Source: Lentzea terrae
GTDB lineage: Bacteria; Actinomycetota; Actinomycetes; Mycobacteriales; Pseudonocardiaceae
Reading direction: 5' to 3'
Length of the DNA stretch: 64,000 nucleotides
Assembly: GCF_003265345.1 (NCBI RefSeq)
Contig: NZ_QFWW01000030.1
Coordinates: 466,208 to 530,207, forward strand
The translations under genes and the position numbers were made by a program. This document shows, piece by piece, positions 31,960 through 40,255 of this stretch. Position 1 is the stretch's first letter; each line of letters begins with the position of its first letter. The notes beneath the pieces were generated by a model. That model did no database searches and was not told the DNA's origin. It was given only the letters and a program-made list of their open reading frames with translations.

Positions 31960-32852
31960 GCGTTTACTCCCAGTTCGGCCGCGATGGCCTCGATGTCCTC
32001 GGCCGCGGCGGGCACCAGCGGCAGACGCGGGTCGCCCACGTCCAGTCCGCGCAGGCGCAGTGCGGCCTTCGTGTACGTCACGCCGGGGACCCGGCGGAAG
32101 GGTCGCAGCAGCGGCAGCAGCGACTCGTGGATTTCTTTTGCCCGGACCACGTCTCCGGCTTCATACGCATCAATGAGATCCCGCAGGCGGTCGGCCGCCA
32201 GGTGGCCGATGACGCTCACGAACCCGACCGCGCCGACGGACAGCCACGGCAGGTTCAGCGGGTCGTCGCCCGAGTAGTAGGCGAGATCGGTCGACGCGAT
32301 CACCCGGCTGCCCGCGTGCAGGTCGCCCTTGGCGTCCTTCACGGCCAGGATCCGCGGGTGCTCGGCCAACCTCAGCAACGTGTCGACCTCGATCGGCACG
32401 ACCGCGCGCGGCGGGATGTCGTAGAGCATCACCGGCAGCTCGGAGGCGTCGGCGACGGCCGTGAAGTGCGCCAGCAGACCCTCCTGCGGCGGCCGCGAGT
32501 AGTACGGCGTCACGACCAGCACGCCGTGCGCACCGGCCTTCGCGGCCTGCTGCACGAGGTGGACGCTGTGTGCGGTGTCGTACGTGCCCGCGCCCGCCAC
32601 GACGGTCGCGCGGTCGCCCACGGCCTCCACGACGGCCGTGATCAGCGCGGCCTTCTCGCGGTCGGTCGTGGTCGGGCTCTCCCCCGTCGTGCCGTTGACG
32701 ACCAGGCCGTCGTTGCCCAGGTCCACCAGGTGTTTCGCCAGCTCCTGCGTCTTGGCGAGGTCGACCTCGCCGCGCGCGTCGAACGGCGTGACCATGGCGG
32801 TGAGAACGCGGCCGAACGGGCGGTTCGGCCCTGCGTACGGGCTTGCAGGCAT
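31956..32852 (-). CDS. dapA: 4-hydroxy-tetrahydrodipicolinate synthase
   Basis: A 298-residue TIM-barrel aldolase that condenses pyruvate with aspartate semialdehyde in lysine and diaminopimelate synthesis. The key residues are visible: the VNGTTGES pyruvate-binding loop, the Tyr in LYDIPPRA and the Schiff-base Lys in ILAVKDAKGD. It is upstream of, and coupled to, rnj. dapB lies 12 kb away. The N-terminal leader MPASPYAGPNRPFGR before the barrel is usual in actinobacteria. Confidence 0.96.
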   Translation of the reverse strand: MPASPYAGPNRPFGRVLTAMVTPFDARGEVDLAKTQELAKHLVDLGNDGLVVNGTTGESPTTTDREKAALITAVVEAVGDRATVVAGAGTYDTAHSVHLVQQAAKAGAHGVLVVTPYYSRPPQEGLLAHFTAVADASELPVMLYDIPPRAVVPIEVDTLLRLAEHPRILAVKDAKGDLHAGSRVIASTDLAYYSGDDPLNLPWLSVGAVGFVSVIGHLAADRLRDLIDAYEAGDVVRAKEIHESLLPLLRPFRRVPGVTYTKAALRLRGLDVGDPRLPLVPAAAEDIEAIAAELGVNA

Positions 32853-32871
32853 GCGCAGAAACTACCCGAGT

Positions 32872-33483
32872 TCACACACTTCGGTTCAACGACCGCACTC
32901 GTTCGACCGCGTCGGGGTCGCCGCTGTACTCCACCCGCGCCTGGTCGCGACCGAACGCGAGCATCACCAGCTCGGACGCCTCACCGGTGATCACCACGCC
33001 GTTCGCGCCCGGCTTGGCGACGATGTGCTCGCCGTCCGGCCGCACCAAGGTCACGCCGACCGGGGACGAGCGGTAGGTGAACTTCGCGGTGAACGGCAGC
33101 AGCTTCCACAGCGCGTTCTCGCGGCGGGCGTCGTACGGCCGTGGCTCCCAGTCGGGCTGTGCGCGGCGCACGTCCTCGTGGTGCACGAAGTACTCGGTCG
33201 CGTTGATGTACGAGTCGATGGGCTGGACCCAGAACGGCGGCGTGCGCACCAGGTCGAGCAGTTCGCTCCACGCCTTGTGGGCGTAGTCCGCCTGCACCTT
33301 CTCCGCCCACTTCGCGAACGGCTTCAGCAGGATGCCGGGCGCCGTGTCCAGCCGCCGCTCGCGGATCGCGAGGTGCGCGGCGAGGTCCCGGTTCGTCCAG
33401 GTTCCGCACAACGTCGGCGCGTCCGGGCCGAGCTCGGTCATCAGTTCGACGAGCGCCTTGCGTTCGTCGCGTGCGAGACCCAC
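32872..33483 (-). CDS. TIGR03085-type DinB-like metal-binding protein
   Basis: A 203-residue protein of the mycothiol-dependent maleylpyruvate isomerase/DinB fold. It opens with a four-helix-bundle segment (LARDERKALVELMTELGPD, TLCGTWTNRDLAAHLAIRERRLD) and has metal-site histidines in AAHLAIRE and FVHHEDVRR. The family often acts with mycothiol as thiol-S-transferase, but this branch has no assigned reaction. It lies 19 bp upstream of dapA in the same direction, and only 8 bp separate it from the lipoprotein gene ahead of it, so all may share a message. Confidence 0.8.
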   Translation of the reverse strand: MGLARDERKALVELMTELGPDAPTLCGTWTNRDLAAHLAIRERRLDTAPGILLKPFAKWAEKVQADYAHKAWSELLDLVRTPPFWVQPIDSYINATEYFVHHEDVRRAQPDWEPRPYDARRENALWKLLPFTAKFTYRSSPVGVTLVRPDGEHIVAKPGANGVVITGEASELVMLAFGRDQARVEYSGDPDAVERVRSLNRSV

Positions 33484-33491
33484 ACCTGCTC

Positions 33492-33902
33492 CTAGGACTC
33501 GTTCGGCTTGTAGCAGCTCTTGAAGCCTTCCGGCTTGGCGGAGCTGTCCGCAAGCAGCTTGACCGTCTGGTCGCGGTTCAGGTTCTCCGGGTACCCCGGC
33601 CAGTCCGGTTCCTGCCCGTTGACGTGCAGCTCGTCCAGCCAGTAGCCGGACTGCCCGGACGTCTTGGCGAACTCCAGGTCGCAGCCCTTCACCCGCACGA
33701 TCACCTCGATGGTCTTGTCCGAGGTCTTGATCGTGCGCTTGCCGACCTTCTTGGACTTCTTCGACTTCTCCGTGCTGGGCACGCCGATGTTGGTGTGCCC
33801 GGCGGCCTTGAGCTCGGTGACGAACTTGTCCTCGTTGCTGGTGCAGGCGGTCAACGCCGCCGTGCAGCCCAGGGCCAGCAGGACGGGAACGAGCCTCTTC
33901 AC
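33492..33902 (-). CDS. Small lipoprotein downstream of the Ser/Thr kinase
   Basis: A 136-residue exported lipoprotein. The N-terminus VKRLVPVLLALGCTAALTAC has a lipobox ending in Cys about 20. The mature part is lysine-rich (EKSKKSKKVGKRTIK) with two further cysteines (KGCDLEF and KSCYKPNES) that may pair. It starts 2 bp after the kinase stop, so it is co-translated with the kinase. I recognise no named family. A role as partner or ligand-binder for the kinase's external domain is inferred from linkage alone. Confidence 0.75.
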   Translation of the reverse strand: MKRLVPVLLALGCTAALTACTSNEDKFVTELKAAGHTNIGVPSTEKSKKSKKVGKRTIKTSDKTIEVIVRVKGCDLEFAKTSGQSGYWLDELHVNGQEPDWPGYPENLNRDQTVKLLADSSAKPEGFKSCYKPNES

Positions 33903-33904
33903 AG

Positions 33905-35344
33905 TCAGTTGTCCTTCTTCGCGCTGATGGAGCCGTCGAGCTTGCTGCCGTCCTTGGCAGCGGCGACGCACCAGATCTTGCGGTCCGCGTTGCCGCCCTT
34001 GTCCTTGCGCCACGCGTTCTCGCCGGGGACCAGCGTGGTGAGCTTGAGCTTCGTGCCGTTCTTGACCCACTCCGACTTCAGCGTCAGCTCGCAGCGGGCG
34101 ACGCCGAGGCTCTTCAGCGCGTCGAGGCCGGGGTAGGCGGTGTCGGGCAGGTTCGACTGGACGGGCAACGTGTCGATCACGTCGAACACCTCGAAGTCGT
34201 GCGGCTTCTCGCAGTCCTCGCGGCTGTCCGAGTTGAGCAGCTTGGCCGGTGCGACCTCGCCGAGGCCGCAGCTGTTCTCGTACAGCCCGAAGACCGGGAC
34301 CTGGCCTCCCTCGCCGTACGTCAGCGCCTGGCTGCCGCTGCCGCCAGGTGCCGAGAACGCCCTGTGCGCGAAGATGCCGCCCGTGAACGCCGCCGCGGCG
34401 ATGACGGCGGCGCCGACCAACGCGATGATGCGGTTGCGCTTCTTCTTCGCGGGATCGACGGCCTGCGTCTGCTGGTACTGCTGCGTGGCCTGAGGCGGAA
34501 TTCCGGTGGGCGGCGTCGGCTGGTTGCCGATGCTCGAGAGCATCGCGCGGGCCTGCGGGCCGGAGAGTCGCGCGTTCGGGTCGGCGATCAGCAGGCCGGT
34601 GATCACGGCGCCCAGCACGCCCGTCGCGCGGGTCAGCCGCGGCGTCTCGCTCATGATCGCGTGCAGCGTCGAGGCCGTGGAGGAGCGCTCGAACGGGCTC
34701 CAGCCCTCGACGGCGTAGCAGAGGGTCGCGCCCAGCGCCCACAGGTCGGACGCGGGGCCCGCCTCGTGGCCGTGAATGCGTTCCGGCGCCATGTACGCGG
34801 GCGAGCCGATGAGGCTGCCGCTGGTCGTGAGACGCGGGTCGTCGACGGCCTGGGCGATGCCGAAGTCGGTGAGCTTGAGCTTGCCGTCCGGGCGGACCAT
34901 CAGGTTGCCGGGCTTGACGTCGCGGTGCACGATCCCGGCCTGGTGCGCGGTCTCCAGTGCGGACAACGCCTGCAGCGCGATCGACACGACCTGGTTCGGC
35001 GGCATCGGGCCGTGCGTGCCGATCAACGACGACAGCGTCGCCGCGTCAACCAGCTCCATGACGATGTACGTCGTGCCGTTCTCGTTGATCGCGTCGTAGA
35101 CGGTCACGATGCTGGGGTCGTTGAGCTTGCCCGCGGTGCGCGCCTCACGCAGAGCGCGCTCTTCGAGCACACGGCGTTCCTCGTGCGCGATGCCGTCGGG
35201 CAGGTGCAGTTCCTTGATCGCGACGAAGCGTCCGATGTGGCGGTCCTGCGCACGCCACACGATGCCCATGCCACCGCGGCCGAGCTCCGCCATCAGGGCG
35301 TACCTGCCCGCGATGACCCGCGGTTCGACTGCCTGTCCGTGCAA
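33905..35344 (-). CDS. Membrane Ser/Thr protein kinase with extracellular septum-formation-like domain
   Basis: A 479-residue Hanks-type kinase. It has the Gly loop LGRGGMGIVW, catalytic Lys44, HRDVKPGN (140-147) and DFG (160-162). A Gln/Pro-rich juxtamembrane segment leads to one membrane helix (306-328) and an external domain of about 150 residues. That domain has four cysteines and the motif DCEKPHDFEVFDV, the pattern (CxxPHxxEV) of septum-formation domain proteins. No PASTA repeats are present. It may sense an envelope ligand at division sites, which is an inference from the domain. The start codon is TTG 35344; TAGGAG 6 nt upstream could be a -10 box. Confidence 0.9.
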   Translation of the reverse strand: MHGQAVEPRVIAGRYALMAELGRGGMGIVWRAQDRHIGRFVAIKELHLPDGIAHEERRVLEERALREARTAGKLNDPSIVTVYDAINENGTTYIVMELVDAATLSSLIGTHGPMPPNQVVSIALQALSALETAHQAGIVHRDVKPGNLMVRPDGKLKLTDFGIAQAVDDPRLTTSGSLIGSPAYMAPERIHGHEAGPASDLWALGATLCYAVEGWSPFERSSTASTLHAIMSETPRLTRATGVLGAVITGLLIADPNARLSGPQARAMLSSIGNQPTPPTGIPPQATQQYQQTQAVDPAKKKRNRIIALVGAAVIAAAAFTGGIFAHRAFSAPGGSGSQALTYGEGGQVPVFGLYENSCGLGEVAPAKLLNSDSREDCEKPHDFEVFDVIDTLPVQSNLPDTAYPGLDALKSLGVARCELTLKSEWVKNGTKLKLTTLVPGENAWRKDKGGNADRKIWCVAAAKDGSKLDGSISAKKDN

Positions 35345-35413
35345 CGTGCGCTCCTACGAATGTGCCGGGGGACGTTGACGGTACTTCAGACCCGCCACGC
35401 GCAGGATCGGTTC

Positions 35414-35815
35414 CTAGACTTCCGGCGCTACAACCAGTTCGTGACCTGCAGCACGCAACGCGAGCACGGCGCGACCGAGGTCGGTGTGCTTCACGAGCAG
35501 GTGGTCCGTGTCGTAAGTGGACAGCGCGAACAGCGAGACGCCCGCCGCGGCCAGCTCCCCCGCCAGCGCGGCCATGATGCCGGTGAGCGTGAACTCCAGC
35601 GGCCCCCGCACGGTGAGCAGCCGCCACCCCTTCTCGGCCGCGGCACCGTCCAGTGCGAACGACGAGGGCGCGATGATCGACATCTCGTCCGGGGTCCTGG
35701 TCACCGACACCAGCACGTCGGTGAGGTCGAGCAGCCCGGCGGGGACTCGGGCGTCCGCCGCCAGGCGCGTGACCGTGTACTCGCCAGGGCGGACGTCCAC
35801 GATGAGCCGCTTCAT
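35414..35815 (-). CDS. ACT-domain protein (CASTOR/aspartokinase-type ACT pair)
   Basis: A 133-residue protein made of two small beta-alpha-beta units. The second reads LLTVRGPLEFTLTGIMAALAGELAAAGVSLFALS, the ligand-binding ACT form seen in aspartokinases and in stand-alone DUF2241/CASTOR-like proteins (quoted in part as LTGIMAALAGELAAAG). It probably binds an amino acid and modulates a partner. It lies 5 bp after thyX, in the same direction, hence in one transcript, although no direct link with thymidylate synthesis is known. Confidence 0.75.
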   Translation of the reverse strand: MKRLIVDVRPGEYTVTRLAADARVPAGLLDLTDVLVSVTRTPDEMSIIAPSSFALDGAAAEKGWRLLTVRGPLEFTLTGIMAALAGELAAAGVSLFALSTYDTDHLLVKHTDLGRAVLALRAAGHELVVAPEV

Positions 35816-35820
35816 GGGCG

Positions 35821-36525
35821 TCAGCCTTCAACCACCAGTGGGCTGGAGGCAACTTCTGTGCCGTCCGGGAGTGTCGAGATGACGAAGTCGGCGAACGCGT
35901 TCGGCGCGGCCCTGGTCAGTTCGCGCAGGCAGGCGACCGCGAGCTCGCGCAGTTCGACGTTGATGTGCTCGGTCGCGCGCATCGCGATGAAGTGCCGCCA
36001 CGAGCGGTAGTTGCCCGTCACGACGATCTCGGTGCCGGTGGCGTTGGGCAGCACCGATCGTGCGATCTGCCGCGCACGCCGGCCGTTGACGGTCTTCTCG
36101 AGGCTGTGCACCAGGTCCTCGTAGGCCTTGAGGCTCGCCTCGGTCGCGGCGACGAACCGCGCGTGCAGCTCCGGGTCCCGAGCGATCAACTCGGGCTCGA
36201 CGACGTCGGTCGGGTCGGTGCGCTGGGACAGCTGCGAGTACGAGAAGTGCCGGTGCCGGATCAGCTCGTGGGTGAGCGACCGGGGCAGCTCGGTCAGGTA
36301 GAGCGACGCGCTGCCGTGCTCGAACGCGGCGAGGTGGCCGACGTCGAGCAGGTGGTGCAGGAACGTCGCGTTGGTGTTCGTCATGGGGTTCGAGCGGTCC
36401 CACGACTGGTAGCAGGCCCGGCCGGCGAACTCGACGAGCGCCGCGCCGCCGTCCGCGTCCGTCGTCCACGGCACGTCGTCCGGCGGGATGAACTCGGTTT
36501 TCGCCACCAAGCGCACTCTCGGCAT
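35821..36525 (-). CDS. thyX: FAD-dependent thymidylate synthase ThyX
   Basis: A 234-residue flavoenzyme that methylates dUMP to dTMP with methylenetetrahydrofolate and NADPH. The ThyX motif RHRxxSxxxxSxR is RHRHFSYSQLSQR at 90-102. The later ARSVLPNATGTEIV and NYRSWRHFIAMR regions bind FAD and dUMP. ATG 36525 (MPRVRLVAK) is preferred; 13 more upstream codons lack homology. The gene lies upstream of dapA-rnj as in mycobacteria (Rv2754c), with kinase and lipoprotein genes inserted between. Confidence 0.95.
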   Translation of the reverse strand: MPRVRLVAKTEFIPPDDVPWTTDADGGAALVEFAGRACYQSWDRSNPMTNTNATFLHHLLDVGHLAAFEHGSASLYLTELPRSLTHELIRHRHFSYSQLSQRTDPTDVVEPELIARDPELHARFVAATEASLKAYEDLVHSLEKTVNGRRARQIARSVLPNATGTEIVVTGNYRSWRHFIAMRATEHINVELRELAVACLRELTRAAPNAFADFVISTLPDGTEVASSPLVVEG

Positions 36526-36558
36526 GACGCGGACATTAGTCCTGATGTCAGGCGACGG

Positions 36559-36587
36559 TTGCACGACGCCAGATGTGACGTCATAGT
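36559..36587 (+). promoter_or_regulatory. Promoter of the RHH-DUF4097 operon
   Basis: -35 TTGCAC (36559-36564), 17-bp spacer, -10 CATAGT (36582-36587). The ATG at 36594 is 6 nt further, so the transcript is leaderless. It is one of the best-formed promoters in the window. An 8-bp palindrome TGACGTCA (36576-36583) overlaps the -10. Confidence 0.65.
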
Positions 36588-36593
36588 GGTGTC

Positions 36594-37097
36594 ATGGATC
36601 TGTCGCCGTACATCGCGTCACTGCGCGAGGACCTGGCGACGGCCGCCTCAGCGGGGGACGAGAGCACCCGTCGAACGGCCGCCGCGTTGTCCGCAGCGCT
36701 CGAGCCAGCCGCGCGACTGGCAATCATGAACGCACTGTCGGACCTGGCCGCTGAGGTCACCGCCGCACTGGAAGGCCAGGTCGTGGAGGTACGCCTGGCC
36801 GGCCGGGACGTGCAGGTGGTCGTCACCGGGTCCGCCGAACCGGAGCCGGAACCCGCACCGCGGCAGGAAGTGCCGCTCGGTGACGCCACGGGTGACATCA
36901 GCCGCATCACCCTCCGCATGATCAACGAGCTCAAGTCGAAGGCCGAGGCCGCCGCGGCCGCCCAGGGCGTGTCGCTGAACTCGTTCATCCAGCAGGCGGT
37001 GCAGGGGTCGGTCCACGGCAAGCACAAGCATCAGCACAAGGGGTGGAGCGGAAACGCGGGCTCCGGCTCGCGCGTCCGCGGATGGGTGCAGGGGTGA
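36594..37097 (+). CDS. Ribbon-helix-helix (HicB-antitoxin-like) DNA-binding protein with His-rich tail
   Basis: A 167-residue protein. Residues 1-70 are helical (repeated Ala/Leu/Glu), with a short beta segment VVEVRLAGRDVQVVVTG and an acidic Pro-Glu linker. An Arc/HicB-type ribbon-helix-helix follows at about 105-140: RITLRMINELKSKAEA and VSLNSFIQQAVQ. The tail HGKHKHQHKGW could bind metal. No HicA toxin gene accompanies it. The next gene, overlapping or 5 bp away, encodes a DUF4097 protein, and this pair is common in actinobacteria. It probably regulates its own promoter at the palindrome near the -10. Confidence 0.75.
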   Translation: MDLSPYIASLREDLATAASAGDESTRRTAAALSAALEPAARLAIMNALSDLAAEVTAALEGQVVEVRLAGRDVQVVVTGSAEPEPEPAPRQEVPLGDATGDISRITLRMINELKSKAEAAAAAQGVSLNSFIQQAVQGSVHGKHKHQHKGWSGNAGSGSRVRGWVQG

Positions 37098-37102
37098 GCG
37101 GG

Positions 37103-38002
37103 ATGACCGAACCGTCGGAACCAACAGGCGTGGTGCGTCAGCAGAGCTTCGAGTTCGCGGGCATCGCCGAGATCGACATCTCGCTGCTCAGCGGCCGCGT
37201 GCAGGTGCACCTGGCCGACGAGCCGGGCGTGCACGTCGAGGTGCGGCACGACCCGACTGCGGGCAACTCGTGGACCGAGGGCCTGTCCAGCGTGCTGAGC
37301 TGGGTCAGCGGCCAGTTCGGTCCGGACAAGGGCGCCGGACCGGGCGGTCCCGAGGACGCCGTGCGCGAAGCCCGCGTCGAGCTGCTCGGCAACCGTTTGC
37401 GCATCGAGTCGTCGAAGGCGCTGCCGTTGCGCGCGGTGCCGCTCTCGGTGGTGGTGACGGCGCCAGTGGGGTCACACGTGACATCACGGACCGGCGCAGC
37501 AGACATCACCGTCACGGGCGGTGCGGGCCGGATCGACCTGAACACGGGCACGGGCAGCGTGTCGGCGGACCGGGCGACCGGCGAGGCCAAGGTGAACTCG
37601 GGCGCGGGCACGGTCCGGCTGGGCACGATGCTGGCCGGCCTGAAAGCCAAGACCGGCAGCGGTGACGTCGAGGTGTCGTCGGTGGGCGGCAGCTCCACGT
37701 TGATCACCGGCACCGGCGACGTGTGGCTGGGCGCGGTGCAGAGCGACGTCATGGTCCGCACCGGCAGCGGCGACCTGACCGTGGCCGACGCGGCCTCCGG
37801 CGAGGTCCAGCTGGCCACCGGCTCCGGCAACATCCGCGTCGGCATCCGCCAGGGCACGCTCGCCCGCATCGACCTGGTGTCCACGTCCGGCAACGCCCGC
37901 AGCGACTTCGACGTCTCGGCCGAGCCGCTGGGCGACGCCTCGCTGACGGTCACGGGCCGCACGGGCAGCGGCAACGCACTGGTGACCGCCGCCGCGAACT
38001 GA
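37103..38002 (+). CDS. DUF4097 beta-strand-repeat protein
   Basis: A 299-residue protein whose second half is a series of short beta-solenoid turns. Repeated forms are VTSRTGAADITV, LNTGTGSVSAD, AKTGSGDVEVSS, ITGTGDVWLG and RTGSGDLTVAD, as in DUF4097 (adhesin-like, bactofilin-like right-handed solenoid). There is no signal peptide or membrane helix, so it is probably cytosolic. The function of the family is unknown. ATG 37103 is used because AGGGGTG is 7 nt upstream; GTG 37094, overlapping the previous stop, is possible. Linked to the upstream ribbon-helix-helix protein. Confidence 0.82.
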   Translation: MTEPSEPTGVVRQQSFEFAGIAEIDISLLSGRVQVHLADEPGVHVEVRHDPTAGNSWTEGLSSVLSWVSGQFGPDKGAGPGGPEDAVREARVELLGNRLRIESSKALPLRAVPLSVVVTAPVGSHVTSRTGAADITVTGGAGRIDLNTGTGSVSADRATGEAKVNSGAGTVRLGTMLAGLKAKTGSGDVEVSSVGGSSTLITGTGDVWLGAVQSDVMVRTGSGDLTVADAASGEVQLATGSGNIRVGIRQGTLARIDLVSTSGNARSDFDVSAEPLGDASLTVTGRTGSGNALVTAAAN

Positions 38003-38031
38003 CCGGGGGGTCGGAGAAAACGCGTCCCCGG
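38003..38031. terminator. Short bidirectional terminator hairpin
   Basis: CCGGGG (38003-38008) pairs with CCCCGG (38026-38031) across a 17-nt loop, between two convergent genes whose stops are 29 bp apart. Weak, but in the right place. Confidence 0.35.
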
Positions 38032-38526
38032 CTAGGGCTCCTGGAACGGTTTGGAGCCGCCGGGGACGTCGTCCGGGAAGATCGGGCAGCGGATCTCGCC
38101 GGTCAGGAACTTCCGGACGAAGCTCGAGAAGTTGCCGTCGTACGACCAGCTCTGCCGCAGGTCCGTGATCACCACGGTCCACTCGTCCGGCTCGCCCTGC
38201 GTGTACCAGAGGCAGTGGTCGCTGTTCAGCGTCGTGCCCCACGGCAGCAGGCCGGGCACGTCCGGGTGCACGCGCAGTCCCGGTTGCCGGCGCAGGGCCC
38301 GCAGGAGCTTCGGCGCCTGCGCCATCCAGTTCATGAAGCCGGCCCGTGCCGTGGGGTGCAGGATCCGGACGTAACCGCCGACGATCAGCGGTGGATAGGC
38401 CTCCGCGAGGTGCACGTAGTCGCTGGGCAGAGCCGTGCCCGCACGTGCGGTGACCGCGTCCCAGTCAACCGGGTCCGGACGCCGTTCCGGGGCTCCCAGC
38501 AGATCGATCCACTCGTCAGGCGGCAC
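38032..38526 (-). CDS. SMI1/KNR4 (SUKH) family protein
   Basis: A 164-residue SUKH-fold protein. It has the typical opening of acidic N-terminus and VDWDAVTARAGTALPSDYVHLAEAYPPL with LPSDY, then GYVRILHPTA, and a C-terminal SWSYDGNFSSFVRKFLTGE resembling the fold's last helix. SUKH proteins often serve as immunity proteins to secreted nucleases, or as general binding modules. No toxin gene lies next to it, so an immunity role is unproved. It stands alone in a minus-strand gap, 18 bp beyond the TetR gene's stop. Confidence 0.78.
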   Translation of the reverse strand: MPPDEWIDLLGAPERRPDPVDWDAVTARAGTALPSDYVHLAEAYPPLIVGGYVRILHPTARAGFMNWMAQAPKLLRALRRQPGLRVHPDVPGLLPWGTTLNSDHCLWYTQGEPDEWTVVITDLRQSWSYDGNFSSFVRKFLTGEIRCPIFPDDVPGGSKPFQEP

Positions 38527-38544
38527 CGCTCACCTCCGTGACCC

Positions 38545-39153
38545 TCAAGCATCGCCTGCGGCACTCGGGCTTCGGTTGTACCGCAGTCCAGCGATGATCA
38601 GTGAGACGACGGCGTCGAATGCGTCCTGAATGTGAGGATCCCCCCACTCCTGGGCGTGCGCCGGGTGGTGGAACCGGTCGGTCGCGTCCCACACCGCCTG
38701 GGCGGTCGCGTTCACGTCGTCCGTCACGAACTCGTGGGTTTCCACTCCCGCCGAAATGATGCGTGCGAGCTGGCCCACGAGGTGCTCGATGTGGAACTCG
38801 GGGATGGCCCGGCTCTCCCTGACCAGCACCAGGTACGTCGCGAACAGCTCGGGTTCCTCGACGTGCGAGTGCTTCTTGCGGTCGAAGAGCTTCTGCAGCC
38901 AGATCCTGAGCATCTCGGCGGCGGTGAGCCCCTGGTCGAACGCCGGCTCCATCGCCGCGTGCTGCGCGTCGAGCCAGCGCCGCGTCACGGCTTCGCGCAG
39001 CGCGGCCTTGGTGGCGAAGTGGCGGTAGACGCTGCCGTGGCTGACCCCGAGCGCCTTGGCGACGTCGACCACCGTCGCCTTGGCAGGGCCGTACCTGCGC
39101 AGCACCTCTTCGGTTGCCACGAGGATCGCCTCTGAGGTCAACGCCTCCGCCAC
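38545..39153 (-). CDS. TetR-family repressor (partner of the aldo/keto reductase)
   Basis: A 202-residue repressor with helix-turn-helix at about 27-56 (VVDVAKALGVSHGSVYRHF) and an all-helical ligand domain. It starts 4 bp after the reductase stop, so it is the second gene of that operon. The 14-bp inverted repeat at 40181-40214, upstream of the operon, is its most likely operator. The inducer is unknown, presumably an aldehyde or ketone substrate or a redox-stress compound. Confidence 0.88.
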   Translation of the reverse strand: MAEALTSEAILVATEEVLRRYGPAKATVVDVAKALGVSHGSVYRHFATKAALREAVTRRWLDAQHAAMEPAFDQGLTAAEMLRIWLQKLFDRKKHSHVEEPELFATYLVLVRESRAIPEFHIEHLVGQLARIISAGVETHEFVTDDVNATAQAVWDATDRFHHPAHAQEWGDPHIQDAFDAVVSLIIAGLRYNRSPSAAGDA

Positions 39154-39157
39154 GTGC

Positions 39158-40138
39158 TCACCTCTCGCTGTCCAGGAAGGCCATCATCGCGGCCGGGTAC
39201 CGAGTGCCCGCAGCGGCCCCAACAGGAACAACGGCCTCGATCTCCTGCAGTTCCCGCTCGGTGAACGTCACGTCGACGGCCCCGATCGCCTCGCTCAGCC
39301 TCGCACGCTTGGTCGTACCGACGAGAGGCACCACGTCCTCTCCGCGTGCCGCGACCCACGCGATGGCGAGCTGCGCGACCGTGATGCCCTTGTTGGTCGC
39401 GATCTCGTTGAGCTTCTCGACGAGCGCCCGGTTGTGGATCAGGTTGTCGCCCTGGAACCGAGGCGTGTGGACGCGGTAGTCGCCGCCGATGGTGACCGGC
39501 GTGGCCGAGATCAGGCCCCGCGACAGCACGCCGTACGCGGTGATGCTGATGCCGAGCTCGCGCGTGGTCTGCAGGATCTCCCGTTCCACACCGCGTTCCA
39601 GCAGCGAGTACTCGATCTGCAGGTCGACGATCGGGTGCACGGCGTGGGCACGGCGGATGGTCTCGGCGCCGACCTCGGACAGGCCGATGTGCTTCACCCG
39701 GCCCTTCGCGATCTGCTCGGCGATGGCGCCGATGGTGTCCTCGATCGGCACGCTCGGGTCGAGCCGCGCGGGCCGGTAGACGTCGACGTGGTCGGTGCCG
39801 AGCCGTTCCAGCGAGTACGCCAGGAAGTTGGCCACCGCGGCCGGCCTGGTGTCGAACCCGACGAACGCGCCGCCGGCGTCCCGCATGCCGCCGAACTTGA
39901 CGCTGAGCTGCACCTCGTCCCGGCGGCCCTTGATGGCCTCGCTGATGAGCAGCTCGTTGTGCCCCATGCCGTAGAAGTCACCGGTGTCGAGCAACGTGAC
40001 GCCCGCGTCCATCGCCGCGTGGATGGTCGCGATGCTCTCGTCGCGGTCGGCGGGGCCGTAGGCGTTGGACATGCCCATGCAGCCCAGCCCGATGGCGGAC
40101 ACGACCGGGCCGGTGGCTCCGAGCTGACGCTTCTGCAT
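39158..40138 (-). CDS. Aldo/keto reductase (AKR13-like)
   Basis: A 326-residue NADPH-dependent TIM-barrel oxidoreductase. The tetrad Asp-Tyr-Lys-His can be placed: LLDTGDFYGMGHNE (Asp, Tyr), SVKFGG (Lys) and the region VDVYRPARLDP, where most relatives have the catalytic His in DLYQLHR or YYQHR. Here that segment reads DVYRPAR, with Pro/Ala instead of His. The C-terminal cofactor region VPLVGTTKRARLSE is intact. Reduction of carbonyls is expected. The gene is first in an operon with a TetR repressor and is divergent from an ArsR-type unit. Confidence 0.88.
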   Translation of the reverse strand: MQKRQLGATGPVVSAIGLGCMGMSNAYGPADRDESIATIHAAMDAGVTLLDTGDFYGMGHNELLISEAIKGRRDEVQLSVKFGGMRDAGGAFVGFDTRPAAVANFLAYSLERLGTDHVDVYRPARLDPSVPIEDTIGAIAEQIAKGRVKHIGLSEVGAETIRRAHAVHPIVDLQIEYSLLERGVEREILQTTRELGISITAYGVLSRGLISATPVTIGGDYRVHTPRFQGDNLIHNRALVEKLNEIATNKGITVAQLAIAWVAARGEDVVPLVGTTKRARLSEAIGAVDVTFTERELQEIEAVVPVGAAAGTRYPAAMMAFLDSER

Positions 40139-40180
40139 TGCCGAACTCCTTCGTCTCTTCGGTGAGTTCCACCCTGCCCG

Positions 40181-40214
40181 ATGGACTGACAGATTTCACT
40201 ATCTGTCAGTCCAT
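40181..40214. promoter_or_regulatory. 14-bp-arm inverted repeat, likely TetR operator
   Basis: ATGGACTGACAGAT (40181-40194) and ATCTGTCAGTCCAT (40201-40214) are exact complements around TTCACT. Placement 42 bp before the reductase start suits a repressor site for the reductase-TetR operon. Confidence 0.75.
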
Positions 40215-40241
40215 GGTTGTCAGCACGATTGACAAAAGGGT

Positions 40242-40255
40242 TTTGAACGTTCAAA
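40242..40255. promoter_or_regulatory. 14-bp palindrome, likely operator of the ArsR-type gene
   Basis: TTTGAACGTTCAAA is a perfect palindrome 12 bp before the ATG at 40268, and 7 bp downstream of a TTGACA -35 box (40229-40234). It occupies the -10 region (about 40252-40257, CAAAGT), where bound protein would block transcription. Confidence 0.6.
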
